DNA of 64,000 bases from Epilithonimonas sp042695135 (GTDB lineage: Bacteria; Bacteroidota; Bacteroidia; Flavobacteriales; Weeksellaceae). Each line of letters begins with the position of its first letter. The stretch's first letter is position 1. The stretch is taken from the NCBI RefSeq assembly GCF_042695135.1, contig NZ_CP170547.1:3162001-3226000 (forward strand). Direction: 5' to 3'. A program made the position numbers and the translations under genes. Positions 1-7,821 of this stretch are shown here, one piece after another. The notes under the pieces are model-generated. The model worked only from the letters and a program-made list of their open reading frames with translations. It was not told the origin of the DNA and ran no database searches.

Positions 1-25
1 TTCGAAAGTAAAACGGGTATAATAA

Positions 26-1189
26 ATGGAGCTATCAAAATACTTTCAGCAATTTATTCATAACAGCAAAAGCTCCGGAATTGTTCTGATTCTTTTTGTT
101 TTGATTTCTTTGTTGATCGCAAACAGCTCGTTATCAACAGATTTTCAGAACTTTTTAGATTCAAAATTTGGTTTCAGATCCATTCATCTTGATTATTCGG
201 TTTCGGTCTGGATCAATGATGGATTGATGGCGGTTTTCTTTCTCTTGGTTGGATTGGAAATCAAACGTGAATTGCTGGAAGGTGAATTATCCGACATCAA
301 AAAAGCAAGTCTTCCGATTATCGCAGCAGTTGGCGGGATGCTGATTCCGGCACTTATTTATTTCAGTTTCAATTATGATACAGATTACAAAAATGGCTGG
401 GCAATCCCGATGGCAACGGATATTGCATTTTCTCTCGCAATCATTTCTTTGCTTGGAAAAAGTGTCCCAAATTCTTTAAAAATATTTCTAAGTGCATTGG
501 CAATTGTAGATGATCTGGGAGCAATTTTGGTTATCGCTATCTTTTACACCGATCAAATCGATTGGCTGTCTTTAGGAATTTGTTCTGCTATAACTATTTT
601 ACTGATTATTCTAAATAAATCCGGCGTTAAGAATTTGATTTTCTATTTAATTCCGGGATTATTTCTTTGGTATTTTATGCACCATTCCGGTATTCATGCA
701 ACGATTGCAGGGGTGATTCTGGCATTTACTATTCCGACTAATATTTCTGAAACCGAAATTTCTCCTTTGGAAAAGCTAGAAGAGAAACTTCATATTCCGG
801 TTAGTTTTATCATTATGCCATTATTTGCTTTAGCGAATACGAATATCACCTTTCAGAAAGAGATTTTCGAAGGCTTTATTAATCCATTGAGTTTAGGAAT
901 TATTGGCGGATTATTTGTCGGAAAAGTAGTCGGCATTAACCTTTTTTCCTGGATTTCGATCAAATTAAGGTGGGCAGAATTACCGGCTTTTTCCGGTTGG
1001 CGGGAAATGATGGGTGTAGGATTTCTTGCAGGGATTGGTTTTACAATGTCGATTTTTGTTTCACTTTTAGCTTTTCCTGATGAAATCGAAATTCAGAATA
1101 TCTCGAAAATTAGTATTTTGATTGGGTCAGTTTTATCTGGAATTGTAGGTTATTTTGTTTTAAGAACTAAAGAAAAACCTTTCAATTAA
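26..1189 (+). CDS. nhaA: NhaA-family Na+/H+ antiporter
   Basis: An inner-membrane antiporter that exports Na+ in exchange for H+, supporting pH and salt homeostasis. The 387-residue protein has the usual family length and about 12 hydrophobic segments. The two adjacent aspartates of the ion site lie at residues 162-163 in LAIVDDLG, and the other conserved Asp is at 132 in ATDIAF. The VGLEIKRE loop is near residue 75. The ATG start leaves a normal short N-terminal helix. Only 25 bases precede it in the window, so promoter and upstream neighbour are out of view. The gene is convergent with a tiny lysine-rich gene whose terminator overlaps its 3' end. Confidence 0.95.
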   Translation: MELSKYFQQFIHNSKSSGIVLILFVLISLLIANSSLSTDFQNFLDSKFGFRSIHLDYSVSVWINDGLMAVFFLLVGLEIKRELLEGELSDIKKASLPIIAAVGGMLIPALIYFSFNYDTDYKNGWAIPMATDIAFSLAIISLLGKSVPNSLKIFLSALAIVDDLGAILVIAIFYTDQIDWLSLGICSAITILLIILNKSGVKNLIFYLIPGLFLWYFMHHSGIHATIAGVILAFTIPTNISETEISPLEKLEEKLHIPVSFIIMPLFALANTNITFQKEIFEGFINPLSLGIIGGLFVGKVVGINLFSWISIKLRWAELPAFSGWREMMGVGFLAGIGFTMSIFVSLLAFPDEIEIQNISKISILIGSVLSGIVGYFVLRTKEKPFN

Positions 1190-1203
1190 TTATTGAAAGG
1201 CTT
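1173..1203 (-). terminator. Terminator of the minus-strand lysine-rich gene, overlapping the nhaA 3' end
   Basis: CCTTTCAA (1178-1185) pairs with TTGAAAGG (1193-1200) across a 7-nt loop. On the minus strand the stem is followed by a T-rich run. The left arm lies inside the last codons of nhaA, so coding and terminator function share bases. Confidence 0.6.
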
Positions 1204-1212
1204 GTAGTTATT

Positions 1213-1323
1213 CTAATCTCTTTTAGAAGCATTTTTTTTATCTCTTTTGGCTTCCTTTTTTTCTTTTGGAGTTTTAAGAGGCTCTTTTTTTGTCGTTTTT
1301 TTAGCGTCCTGACTTTTTGCCAT
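1213..1323 (-). CDS. Tiny lysine-rich basic protein (36 aa)
   Basis: This 36-codon ORF starts MAKSQDAKK and ends KNASKRD. About half of the residues are Lys or Arg, with a few Asp and Glu, and there is no hydrophobic segment. It has an ATG start and a good minus-strand terminator (1173-1203) just downstream, which argues for a real transcript. I do not recognise a named family. The composition resembles small nucleic-acid-binding or ribosome-associated peptides, but this is inference from charge alone. It is shorter than most gene callers accept. Confidence 0.55.
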   Translation of the reverse strand: MAKSQDAKKTTKKEPLKTPKEKKEAKRDKKNASKRD

Positions 1324-1407
1324 AATTTTATATTTTAGTGTTAGTTTCTTTTAAGTATTGTAAATATAAGGATTTTTGGATTCGGATAACAATTTTGAGA
1401 TTTTAAA

Positions 1408-2343
1408 TTACAACTCATTGATGGTTCTCATCTCATCCCTAACGATCTTTTCCAGCTTCACTTTCTTGATAGCCAGATTAAGTTCATTTCCCATTAATAC
1501 CAAAAATACATTCACATTCACCCAAACCATTACCAAAATAATGGATCCGATAGAACCGTAAAGCACATTATATCTGGCAATATTAGCAACATAAATCGCA
1601 AACAGGTAAGTCAGTAAAACAAACAAAATAGTAGTCAAAACTGCGCCCGGAAAAGCTTCTCTTATTCTCGTGATTTTGAGACATCCAACCCAATAAAAAA
1701 GCGTCAGCAAGGCAAAATAAAACAGCGGGAAGGAAACGAAACTGATAATCTTTGTCAAATTCTTGGTAAACCAACCGATGTCGTAAGTCGGAGTGTAAAG
1801 TTTTAAAACAACCTCACTATAATAGATTCCGAAAATTGACAAACAAACGAGCGTCAGGAAACAGATGGTAACCAGCATTGCCAAAAGATATTCTTTTACA
1901 AAGCCTCGTTGCAGTTCAGTATTCCTGTTGAATCCGTTGATCAATGTAAAACAGCCATTGGTCGCAAAAACGAAGGATAATAAGATGGTCAGATTACTAA
2001 TCGATTTCATATTCGGGATGATATTTTCCTGAATATAACTCGTAACATCACTCTGCATGTGAGAAGGGAAAATACGGGGCATCAATACCTCAAAAATATA
2101 AAACTGAAGCTTATCGTAGTGCGGCATATATGGCAAAACCGACAAGAAGAAAAGAATCATCGGGAAAAGACTCAGGAAAAAATTCCAGGAAATACTGGCA
2201 GCCTGCCTTCCCAATGGATTTTTGAAAATCGCATCCGAATAGATCCTGAACATTCTCCAAAGAGAAATTCCCAAAACCGGAATATGGATTCCGTCGAAAA
2301 AGTTTTTGATCTTCAGAAAAAAACGCTGTAATTTTTTAGCCAT
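1408..2343 (-). CDS. YihY/BrkB-family inner-membrane protein
   Basis: A 311-residue polytopic protein with about six membrane segments and a cytoplasmic basic N-terminus. The family signature is near residue 48, QAASISWNFFLSLFP, where the AA..Y/W.ff.slFP pattern is typical of YihY/BrkB proteins (once called ribonuclease BN). The cellular role of the family is unclear. They are membrane proteins, not the true RNase BN. The gene is divergent from rlmH with only 30 bases between start codons, so the two promoters overlap. Confidence 0.85.
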   Translation of the reverse strand: MAKKLQRFFLKIKNFFDGIHIPVLGISLWRMFRIYSDAIFKNPLGRQAASISWNFFLSLFPMILFFLSVLPYMPHYDKLQFYIFEVLMPRIFPSHMQSDVTSYIQENIIPNMKSISNLTILLSFVFATNGCFTLINGFNRNTELQRGFVKEYLLAMLVTICFLTLVCLSIFGIYYSEVVLKLYTPTYDIGWFTKNLTKIISFVSFPLFYFALLTLFYWVGCLKITRIREAFPGAVLTTILFVLLTYLFAIYVANIARYNVLYGSIGSIILVMVWVNVNVFLVLMGNELNLAIKKVKLEKIVRDEMRTINEL

Positions 2344-2348
2344 TCATT

Positions 2349-2356
2349 TATCTTTG
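2349..2356 (+). promoter_or_regulatory. Putative -7 box for rlmH
   Basis: TATCTTTG matches the Bacteroidota -7 consensus TANNTTTG and lies 17 bases before the rlmH ATG, which would give a very short 5' UTR. I see no clear -33 TTG. Confidence 0.45.
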
Positions 2357-2373
2357 CCAGACAAATATAGTAA

Positions 2374-2847
2374 ATGCGTATTAATTTGATCTGCATTGGG
2401 AAAACAGATGACAAAGAAATCATCTCTCTCATCAAATATTATCTCCCAAGAATCCCGAAACACTGGAATTTTGAACTCATCGAAATCCCGGATATTAAGA
2501 ATGCAAAAAACCTGACACCCGATCAATTGAAAAAGGAAGAAGCAAAACTATTCCTGAACCAGATCGAATCTCCTGAACTAGTCATTCTTCTGGACGAAAA
2601 GGGAAAACAGTTTACCAGCAGGCAATTATCCGAAAAAATTGATTTTTGGATGGGAAGTTCTGTGAAGAAAATTAATTTCCTTGTTGGTGGTGCTTATGGT
2701 TTTTCTGAGGAAATCTATCAAAGATCCAATGAGAAAATCTCTTTATCCAAAATGACATTCACACATCAGATGATTCGATTATTTTTTGTGGAACAGATTT
2801 ACAGGGCAGCGACCATCTTGCAAGGGAAACCTTATCATAACGATTAA
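2374..2847 (+). CDS. rlmH: 23S rRNA (pseudouridine1915-N3)-methyltransferase RlmH
   Basis: A SPOUT-class enzyme that methylates pseudouridine 1915 in helix 69 of 23S rRNA on assembled ribosomes, using SAM. The 157-residue length is exact for the family. The knot that binds SAM is visible as LLDEKGKQ (72-79), LVGGAYGF (103-110) and SLSKMTFTHQM (123-133). The C-terminal GKPYHND is the hallmark RlmH tail that reaches the target base. The gene is convergent with an acyltransferase gene only 5 bases away, with no obvious terminator between them. Confidence 0.95.
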   Translation: MRINLICIGKTDDKEIISLIKYYLPRIPKHWNFELIEIPDIKNAKNLTPDQLKKEEAKLFLNQIESPELVILLDEKGKQFTSRQLSEKIDFWMGSSVKKINFLVGGAYGFSEEIYQRSNEKISLSKMTFTHQMIRLFFVEQIYRAATILQGKPYHND

Positions 2848-2852
2848 AAAAT

Positions 2853-3959
2853 CTATTTAACAAATCTCTTCCTCACTTTCATAAATGGTTTCTCAACAAC
2901 CGAATGAACAATCTGAGCAAAACCAACACAAGTGATTACACAAATCACAAGCATCAGATTGCTATCAATTGCATACTTTTCCAACAACTGATTTGTCAGA
3001 TGAATAATTCCTTTGTGCGTTAAATAGATGGCGTAAGAAAGAACTGCTATTTTCGTCAGAATTTTAGAATTCCATTTGAATAAAAAACTGGTTGGACAAA
3101 TAGCGCCTAAAACTAAAAACCCGTAACCCAAAGCAACAAGAGAAAACCCAAAAACCGAGGCATTAAAAGTCATCTGATCTTCACATAAGAAATAAGCAGA
3201 CACAAGAATCATTAATCCAAAGAACAAGATCAGATTTCCAAAAGGAGAAATCTTAGCCCAGATTTTTGAATAAAAATGATAAAGCCCTGCAATCAAAACG
3301 CCGGTTAATAGCCCATCCAAACGTGTATATGTCGGATAATAAATATATTTGTACCAATAAAGCCAATTATTTTCATCATCAATTTCCGGTAAATACAAAC
3401 TATTATAACTGTAAATTCTTACGGCAATGCCGAAAATAAAAAATAAAACCAGAACCAAATAAGATCTTTTCATCCATTTTTCAGATAGGATAAAAGTCAG
3501 GATTAATGGCAGAAATAAATAGAAATGTTCTTCTACACAAAGTGACCAGCAATGCGAAAACGTCCCTTCATCTTTCAAATTAAGACCAAGATTCTGAGTA
3601 AAAGTCAGGAATTTCCAAAGCGGCGGCAGGCTTTCTTTTTCACGAAAAAATGGCAGGAAGAAATATAATCCGACAGTGAATAAATAAGCCGGAAGAATCC
3701 TGAAAACTCTTTTGAGAAAGAAGTTTCTTAATGAAATTTTATGCTCGGTTTTAATCTCCTGAAACAACTGGGACGAAATCAGAAATCCGCTCAGGACGAA
3801 AAACAGATCCACACCTGTCCAGCCAAATGATGCTACATCGGGAAGCCATTTTGGCTCGCCTCCACTCAGAATAAAATAATGAAACAGGAAAACAAAAATA
3901 ATTGCGAACGCCCGCAAATTATCTAATCCGTAAAACTTCTGAGTAATTTTCTGATCCAA
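2853..3959 (-). CDS. Acyltransferase-3 family membrane protein
   Basis: A 368-residue integral membrane O-acyltransferase of the acyltransferase-3/OafA type, with about ten hydrophobic segments. The N-terminal LDNLRAFAIIFVFLFHY carries the conserved R and the motif H, and FFVLSGFLI follows around residue 55. Such proteins acylate cell-surface sugars. The substrate here is unknown. The only plausible start is TTG at 3959: an in-frame stop lies a little upstream and no ATG precedes the conserved region. It is the last gene of a run tatA, PAP2, acyltransferase, 20 bases after the PAP2 stop. Confidence 0.85.
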   Translation of the reverse strand: MDQKITQKFYGLDNLRAFAIIFVFLFHYFILSGGEPKWLPDVASFGWTGVDLFFVLSGFLISSQLFQEIKTEHKISLRNFFLKRVFRILPAYLFTVGLYFFLPFFREKESLPPLWKFLTFTQNLGLNLKDEGTFSHCWSLCVEEHFYLFLPLILTFILSEKWMKRSYLVLVLFFIFGIAVRIYSYNSLYLPEIDDENNWLYWYKYIYYPTYTRLDGLLTGVLIAGLYHFYSKIWAKISPFGNLILFFGLMILVSAYFLCEDQMTFNASVFGFSLVALGYGFLVLGAICPTSFLFKWNSKILTKIAVLSYAIYLTHKGIIHLTNQLLEKYAIDSNLMLVICVITCVGFAQIVHSVVEKPFMKVRKRFVK

Positions 3960-3979
3960 TGGGAAATCGGCTTTTTTTA

Positions 3980-4543
3980 TTATTGTACCGATTGTTTATT
4001 CACAACTCTGCGGGCAAGTTCCGCTAAAAGACCACCCAGAAGGAATCCAACCGCTGCACCAAATGCAATATCCAACGGGAAATGAACACCCAGATAGATG
4101 CGGCTGTATGAAACGATACTTGCCCAGACAAATAAAATGTATGGCAGATATTTGTACTTTTTACCAATCATAATCGTCAGAAAAGTGAACAGGAAAAAAG
4201 AGTTGGAAGAATGAGAGGAATAAAATCCGTGGTTACCACCACAAATCACCATTCGCATATGTGGAATCAATGATTCTGTGTGGCAAGGCCGCAATCTTTC
4301 TATGCCGTGTTTGAAAATTCCGGCCAGCTGATCAGAAATTGTAATGCCGATCGTGATGAAAATTAAAACAAAAAGTAATTTCTTAAGCGGGAAACTTTTG
4401 TAAAGTAAATAAAGTAAAATGGCATAAAACGGAACCCAAAACCACTTTCCGGTAACCGTGAGCCAAAAAGGATCGAAGGTCGTATTACCTAATCCATTAA
4501 GGAAAAGAAGAAGCTGCTGGTCTTTTTCTATCAGTCCGTTCAT
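3980..4543 (-). CDS. PAP2-family phosphatase
   Basis: A membrane phosphatase of the PAP2 superfamily that probably removes phosphate from lipid substrates such as undecaprenyl pyrophosphate or phosphatidate. All three catalytic motifs are present: KHGIERLRP (K-x6-RP), the YSSHSS motif around the catalytic His (the usual PSGH is SSHS here), and SRIYLGVHFPLD (SR-x5-H-x3-D). Length is 187 residues, with six membrane helices. It starts 3 bases after the tatA stop, so the genes are probably cotranscribed. The exact substrate cannot be told from sequence. Confidence 0.88.
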   Translation of the reverse strand: MNGLIEKDQQLLLFLNGLGNTTFDPFWLTVTGKWFWVPFYAILLYLLYKSFPLKKLLFVLIFITIGITISDQLAGIFKHGIERLRPCHTESLIPHMRMVICGGNHGFYSSHSSNSFFLFTFLTIMIGKKYKYLPYILFVWASIVSYSRIYLGVHFPLDIAFGAAVGFLLGGLLAELARRVVNKQSVQ

Positions 4544-4546
4544 AGA

Positions 4547-4864
4547 TTATCGGCTTACAGGTCCTTCGTAAGAGTCGTCTTTGGAAAGGTCTATCTTAGG
4601 CTTTTCCTCAGTAGTTGGAAGAGAATTATTAGCGAGCGGATTGTAATCTTGAGCAGATTTTTTTACATTATCGATCTCTTTTTTGATCTCGGACAAAGGA
4701 TTATCTGCTTCCTTCATAATTTCGGTTTTGATATCATCCACAGCACCGCGCATCTTGCGCACACCTTCTCCAAGACCTCTTGCGATCTCGGGTAACTTAT
4801 CTGGACCGAACAAAACGACAATTGCCAGCGCAATCATCAGCATTTCACCAATACTCAATTCCAT
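4547..4864 (-). CDS. tatA: Twin-arginine translocase subunit TatA/TatB type
   Basis: A component of the Tat pore, which exports folded proteins. The 105-residue protein has a short N-terminal membrane helix (residues 5-20), the FGPDKLPE hinge motif at 20-27, then an amphipathic helix (GLGEGVRKMRGAVDD) and an acidic, probably disordered tail. The motif does not separate TatA from TatB, so the symbol is provisional. No TatC is in the window. The dioxygenase at 31863 carries an RK-type leader that could be a client. Confidence 0.85.
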   Translation of the reverse strand: MELSIGEMLMIALAIVVLFGPDKLPEIARGLGEGVRKMRGAVDDIKTEIMKEADNPLSEIKKEIDNVKKSAQDYNPLANNSLPTTEEKPKIDLSKDDSYEGPVSR

Positions 4865-4964
4865 ATTGCAAAATTAAGAAAGTTTATAAATCTAACAGAC
4901 ATTTGTGAATCATAATTTTATCATAAAAAGGTTAGAAGTTAGAGTCTCAAAATTCTCCCACTTA

Positions 4965-6185
4965 TCAACTTTCCTCCTTCCCTTTAAAATTAGTATAAAC
5001 AAAATACATACTTGCAATAAACAATAAGAAGGCCAAGAAAAACGGTGCTCCCGGAAACAGAAACGGTGCGTCTTTGTGCGTGAAATAATAAAACAGATTC
5101 GTCATCAATGGCGGGCCGATGATTGACGTTGCGCTCATCAGACTTGTCAGCGCACCTTGCAATTCGCCCTGTTCATTAGACGGGATATTTTTAGTGATGA
5201 TTGACTGCAACGCCGGACCACAGATACCTCCTAAACAGTAAGGAATTGTGAAAACCAGCATCATCCAGCCTTCCGTAGCAAATGCGTATAGAAGCATTCC
5301 GAATGCATAAAGCATCAGCCCGAAAAAGATGCTTTTCTGATCACCAATCTTTGGATTGATCCACCGGATCAGCACACCCTGCACCAAACCAACCAGCAAG
5401 CCAACGACCCCAAGAGATATCCCAACCATCCGCTCATCCCAGCTAAATCTATACATCGTGTAGAAACTCCAGTTGCTTTGTACGGCGTGACCGCCGATAT
5501 ATATTAAGATCAAAGCCGTTGTAAGACCTGCAATCTCGGGATGTTTTTTCAGGAATTTGAAAGAGCCAATCGGGTTTGCCCTTTTCCAACTGAACTCTCT
5601 TCGGTTTTCTTTGGAAAGACTTTCCGGAAGGATAAAATAGCCATAAATAAAATTGATCATACACAAAACCGCCGCTGCATAAAACGGAACTCTGGCACCA
5701 TAATGTCCTAAAATACCACCCAAAACAGGACCGATGATAAAGCCCAATCCAAAAGCTGCCCCTATCAACCCAAAATTCTTTGCCCGGTCTTCATCCGTAG
5801 AGATATCTGCAATGTATGCACTGGCAGTTGTGACGCTGGCACCCGTAATGCCTGCAATGACTCTCCCGACGAAAAGCCACCAGATACTTGGTGCCAAAGC
5901 GAGGAAAATATAGTCTATGGAAAACCCAAAAAGTGAAAGTAAAATGATTGGTCGCCGTCCGTATTTATCACTCAGATTTCCTACCAATGGCGAGAAAACA
6001 AATTGGATAAAGGCGTAGGCAAAACTAAGCCAGCCGCCATACTTCGCTGCCTCGCTGATATCTGCGTGGATCAGTTCTTCTATCAGTTTCGGGACCACGG
6101 GAATGATGATTCCCCAGCCTGTGATATCGATCAGAAGGGTGATAAAAATGAAACCAATAGCGGCAGATTTTTGATTTGTTTTCAT
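4965..6185 (-). CDS. TCR/Tet-type MFS efflux transporter
   Basis: A 12-helix major facilitator protein of about 406 residues related to the class A-H tetracycline/H+ antiporters. The loop 2-3 signature reads GNLSDKYGRRP, and TM5 has the antiporter motif FGLGFIIGPVLGG. I take the ATG at 6185 (MKTNQKSAAIGF), because the 23 extra N-terminal residues of the longer reading are unlike the family and the hydrophobic first helix begins right after MKTNQ. Actual drug specificity is unknown. Many Bacteroidota carry such genes without tetracycline resistance. Confidence 0.85.
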   Translation of the reverse strand: MKTNQKSAAIGFIFITLLIDITGWGIIIPVVPKLIEELIHADISEAAKYGGWLSFAYAFIQFVFSPLVGNLSDKYGRRPIILLSLFGFSIDYIFLALAPSIWWLFVGRVIAGITGASVTTASAYIADISTDEDRAKNFGLIGAAFGLGFIIGPVLGGILGHYGARVPFYAAAVLCMINFIYGYFILPESLSKENRREFSWKRANPIGSFKFLKKHPEIAGLTTALILIYIGGHAVQSNWSFYTMYRFSWDERMVGISLGVVGLLVGLVQGVLIRWINPKIGDQKSIFFGLMLYAFGMLLYAFATEGWMMLVFTIPYCLGGICGPALQSIITKNIPSNEQGELQGALTSLMSATSIIGPPLMTNLFYYFTHKDAPFLFPGAPFFLAFLLFIASMYFVYTNFKGKEES

Positions 6186-6360
6186 GCTTGCGAAGATAGT
6201 ATTTTTTTGATTTGAGAAATATATACCTTCTATTACAAAAATCTTATTTCTCAACTCGAACAGATGTTTAGTTGATAGAAATTATAATAAAATGATTAAT
6301 ATTACAACTTTAGCAAAATGTTATTATTAAATAATTAATTTGTAATTAAAACCAAACAAT

Positions 6361-6969
6361 ATGTTAATAGAAATTTGGAATAAAAAATTAAAAGAATCAA
6401 TTAATGATTTAATAAGAGGTTATCAATCTTCGTCCAAATCAATACTTACAGAAGGTGATTTAGAAAATTTACTTTTCTTTTACTGTAAAACAAAAAAATT
6501 ACCAGTTCATTCTCAAATAACTTGGTTTAAGAGTGATAGAAAAAGTGGGTATGAAGTTGATTTAACAATAATAGATGAGGAAAAATTATTGGTTGAGGAA
6601 TTTGATGAAATAAACAAGCTCTATTATAATTTTGAATACCCTCATAAAGGTTATTTTTATGACGGAGAAATCATAGGTATTGAAATTAAGTTTATACGAA
6701 AAGGATTAGGCTTAAAGTCAAAAGTTTTGTGTGACCTGAAAAAATTAAAGGAAAGATTAATTCCACATAAAAAACAAAATATTAGTAATGGAATTTATAA
6801 AATTTCAAATCTTGAAAATATAAAATTTCACGTTATAATTGGCTTCAAACAAATCTCTCTACTTAATACTGCTAAAAAACACATCGAAGAATATCTATCA
6901 TTAAATTATGAGTTTAATAATTTGTTAGAAATCACATTATTCTGTCCTACAAAAATAGAAAAACTGTAA
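6361..6969 (+). CDS. Unrecognised AT-rich protein with a PD-(D/E)XK-like pattern
   Basis: A 202-residue protein I do not recognise. It has no signal peptide or membrane segment. Residues around 54-120 show a layout like a PD-(D/E)XK nuclease core: a helix with TEGDLENLL, then YEVDLTI (putative D), and after a loop GIEIKF (E-x-K). The gene is clearly richer in A and T than its neighbours and uses mostly AT-ending codons, which suggests recent acquisition. No methylase or recognisable defence partner is adjacent. A nuclease role is inference from motif spacing only. Confidence 0.6.
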   Translation: MLIEIWNKKLKESINDLIRGYQSSSKSILTEGDLENLLFFYCKTKKLPVHSQITWFKSDRKSGYEVDLTIIDEEKLLVEEFDEINKLYYNFEYPHKGYFYDGEIIGIEIKFIRKGLGLKSKVLCDLKKLKERLIPHKKQNISNGIYKISNLENIKFHVIIGFKQISLLNTAKKHIEEYLSLNYEFNNLLEITLFCPTKIEKL

Positions 6970-6980
6970 TCTTCCCCGCT

Positions 6981-7003
6981 GGTGCGAGCATCTTGCTCGT
7001 ACC
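6981..7003. repeat. REP-like hairpin GGTGCGAGCA / TGCTCGTACC
   Basis: A 10-bp stem (6981-6990 with 6994-7003, one G-U pair) closes on the triloop TCT, followed by CC. It is much richer in G and C than the surrounding DNA and has no T run. It looks like an interspersed palindrome rather than a terminator. Confidence 0.55.
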
Positions 7004-7009
7004 CTTACA

Positions 7010-7040
7010 AAAAAACAGACACTCAACCCGTCTGTTTTTT
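7010..7040. terminator. Terminator after the AT-rich orphan
   Basis: AAAAAACAGAC (7010-7020) pairs with GTCTGTTTTTT (7030-7040) around a 9-base loop. The A/T flanks make it work in both directions. Confidence 0.75.
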
Positions 7041-7068
7041 CATTAAATTTACCAAAACCAAACAACCA

Positions 7069-7440
7069 ATGAAAACAAAAACCATCCTCTCACTTCTTAT
7101 CCTATCCTGCACTTTCATCTCTTGTGAAAGAATCTCTGACAACTATTGGGAAAAGAAAGAACAGGAAAACTACACCTCTCGGTATATGGGAAAATGGGTA
7201 GGAAGCTACACAGGACAAGGTAACGGAAACCTCATCATCTCCGTTTCAAAAAGCGGAAACATCACCGGAACCTACGGACCAAATAATGATATGGTTCTCG
7301 GATTTGTGATGGATGATGGTGCTTTGACGCCAGTCATTTCCGAAACACCTATTTTCACTATGTACGGAAGCCTCAACACCAGAAAAGGGACTTGGAAAAA
7401 TGGCAGTCTCGCAGGCGATTGGACGCTTACAAAACAATAA
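7069..7440 (+). CDS. Small predicted lipoprotein of unknown function
   Basis: A 123-residue protein starting MKTKTILSLLIL, with a lipoprotein-type signal ending in FISC (Cys19; Cys14 is a second candidate). The mature part is short and looks all-beta: GKWVGSYTGQGNGN, then SGNITGTYG, and near the end GTWKNGSLAGDWTL. These alternating G-x-W and S-G-x-T strands suggest a small beta barrel or sandwich. I know no function. I chose the ATG at 7069 because the longer reading runs back through the terminator hairpin. It is flanked on both sides by terminators with the same ACAGAC/GTCTGT stem. Confidence 0.7.
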   Translation: MKTKTILSLLILSCTFISCERISDNYWEKKEQENYTSRYMGKWVGSYTGQGNGNLIISVSKSGNITGTYGPNNDMVLGFVMDDGALTPVISETPIFTMYGSLNTRKGTWKNGSLAGDWTLTKQ

Positions 7441-7469
7441 ACCTTCCGACAATAAACTGAACACAAACC

Positions 7470-7498
7470 AAAAACAGACACCACCAATGTCTGTTTTT
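7470..7498. terminator. Terminator after the small lipoprotein gene
   Basis: AAAAACAGACA (7470-7480) pairs with TGTCTGTTTTT (7488-7498) around a 7-base loop. The stem repeats the one at 7010-7040. Confidence 0.75.
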
Positions 7499-7543
7499 AT
7501 TAAAATATTCAAAATCCGCAAAAACATACTACGTATTGCCATT

Positions 7544-7732
7544 GATTCATTACAAAGGAAAGATGATTCACTTCATTGGATCTTTGATTCATTACAATGG
7601 AGCGTTGAAGCATTACGATGGGGCGCTGATTCATTACAATAAGCAAGTGATTCATTACGATGTGCCAATGAAGCATTACGATGAGCCGTTGATTCATTAC
7701 AACGAGGCAAATTCACTATCAATGAGGCGGTT
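7544..7732. repeat. Nine-unit 21-bp tandem repeat array
   Basis: Nine consecutive 21-base units without spacers. Most begin GATTCATTAC or GAAGCATTAC, followed by RATG and a variable 7-base tail. Units 3 to 8 are the best conserved. Units 1, 2 and 9 are degenerate, and a decayed unit may precede unit 1 at 7523-7543. Because 21 is a multiple of three, several frames stay open and give heptapeptide ORFs (for example IHYNGAL), which I regard as artefacts. The array ends 89 bases before the start of the gene at 7822. A 21-bp period equals two helical turns, so the units lie on one face of the DNA. Confidence 0.85.
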
Positions 7733-7821
7733 ACGATCATTTTTAAAATAAAATTCTATAAATTACTGATATATAAGAATATTTTTATATTTTCGAAGGA
7801 CAAACAACAAATGATTACATA

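Noticed and set aside
4965..6185. Confirmed tetracycline resistance gene
   Set aside because: The family match is good, but substrate cannot be inferred; chromosomal homologues often have no resistance role.
7544..7732. Possible CRISPR array
   Set aside because: The 21-bp units are directly adjacent with no unique spacers, and no cas gene is nearby.
7536..7751. Open frames with heptapeptide repeats across the 21-bp array
   Set aside because: Openness in several frames follows from the 21-base period. None has a promoter or a stable frame relation to a gene.
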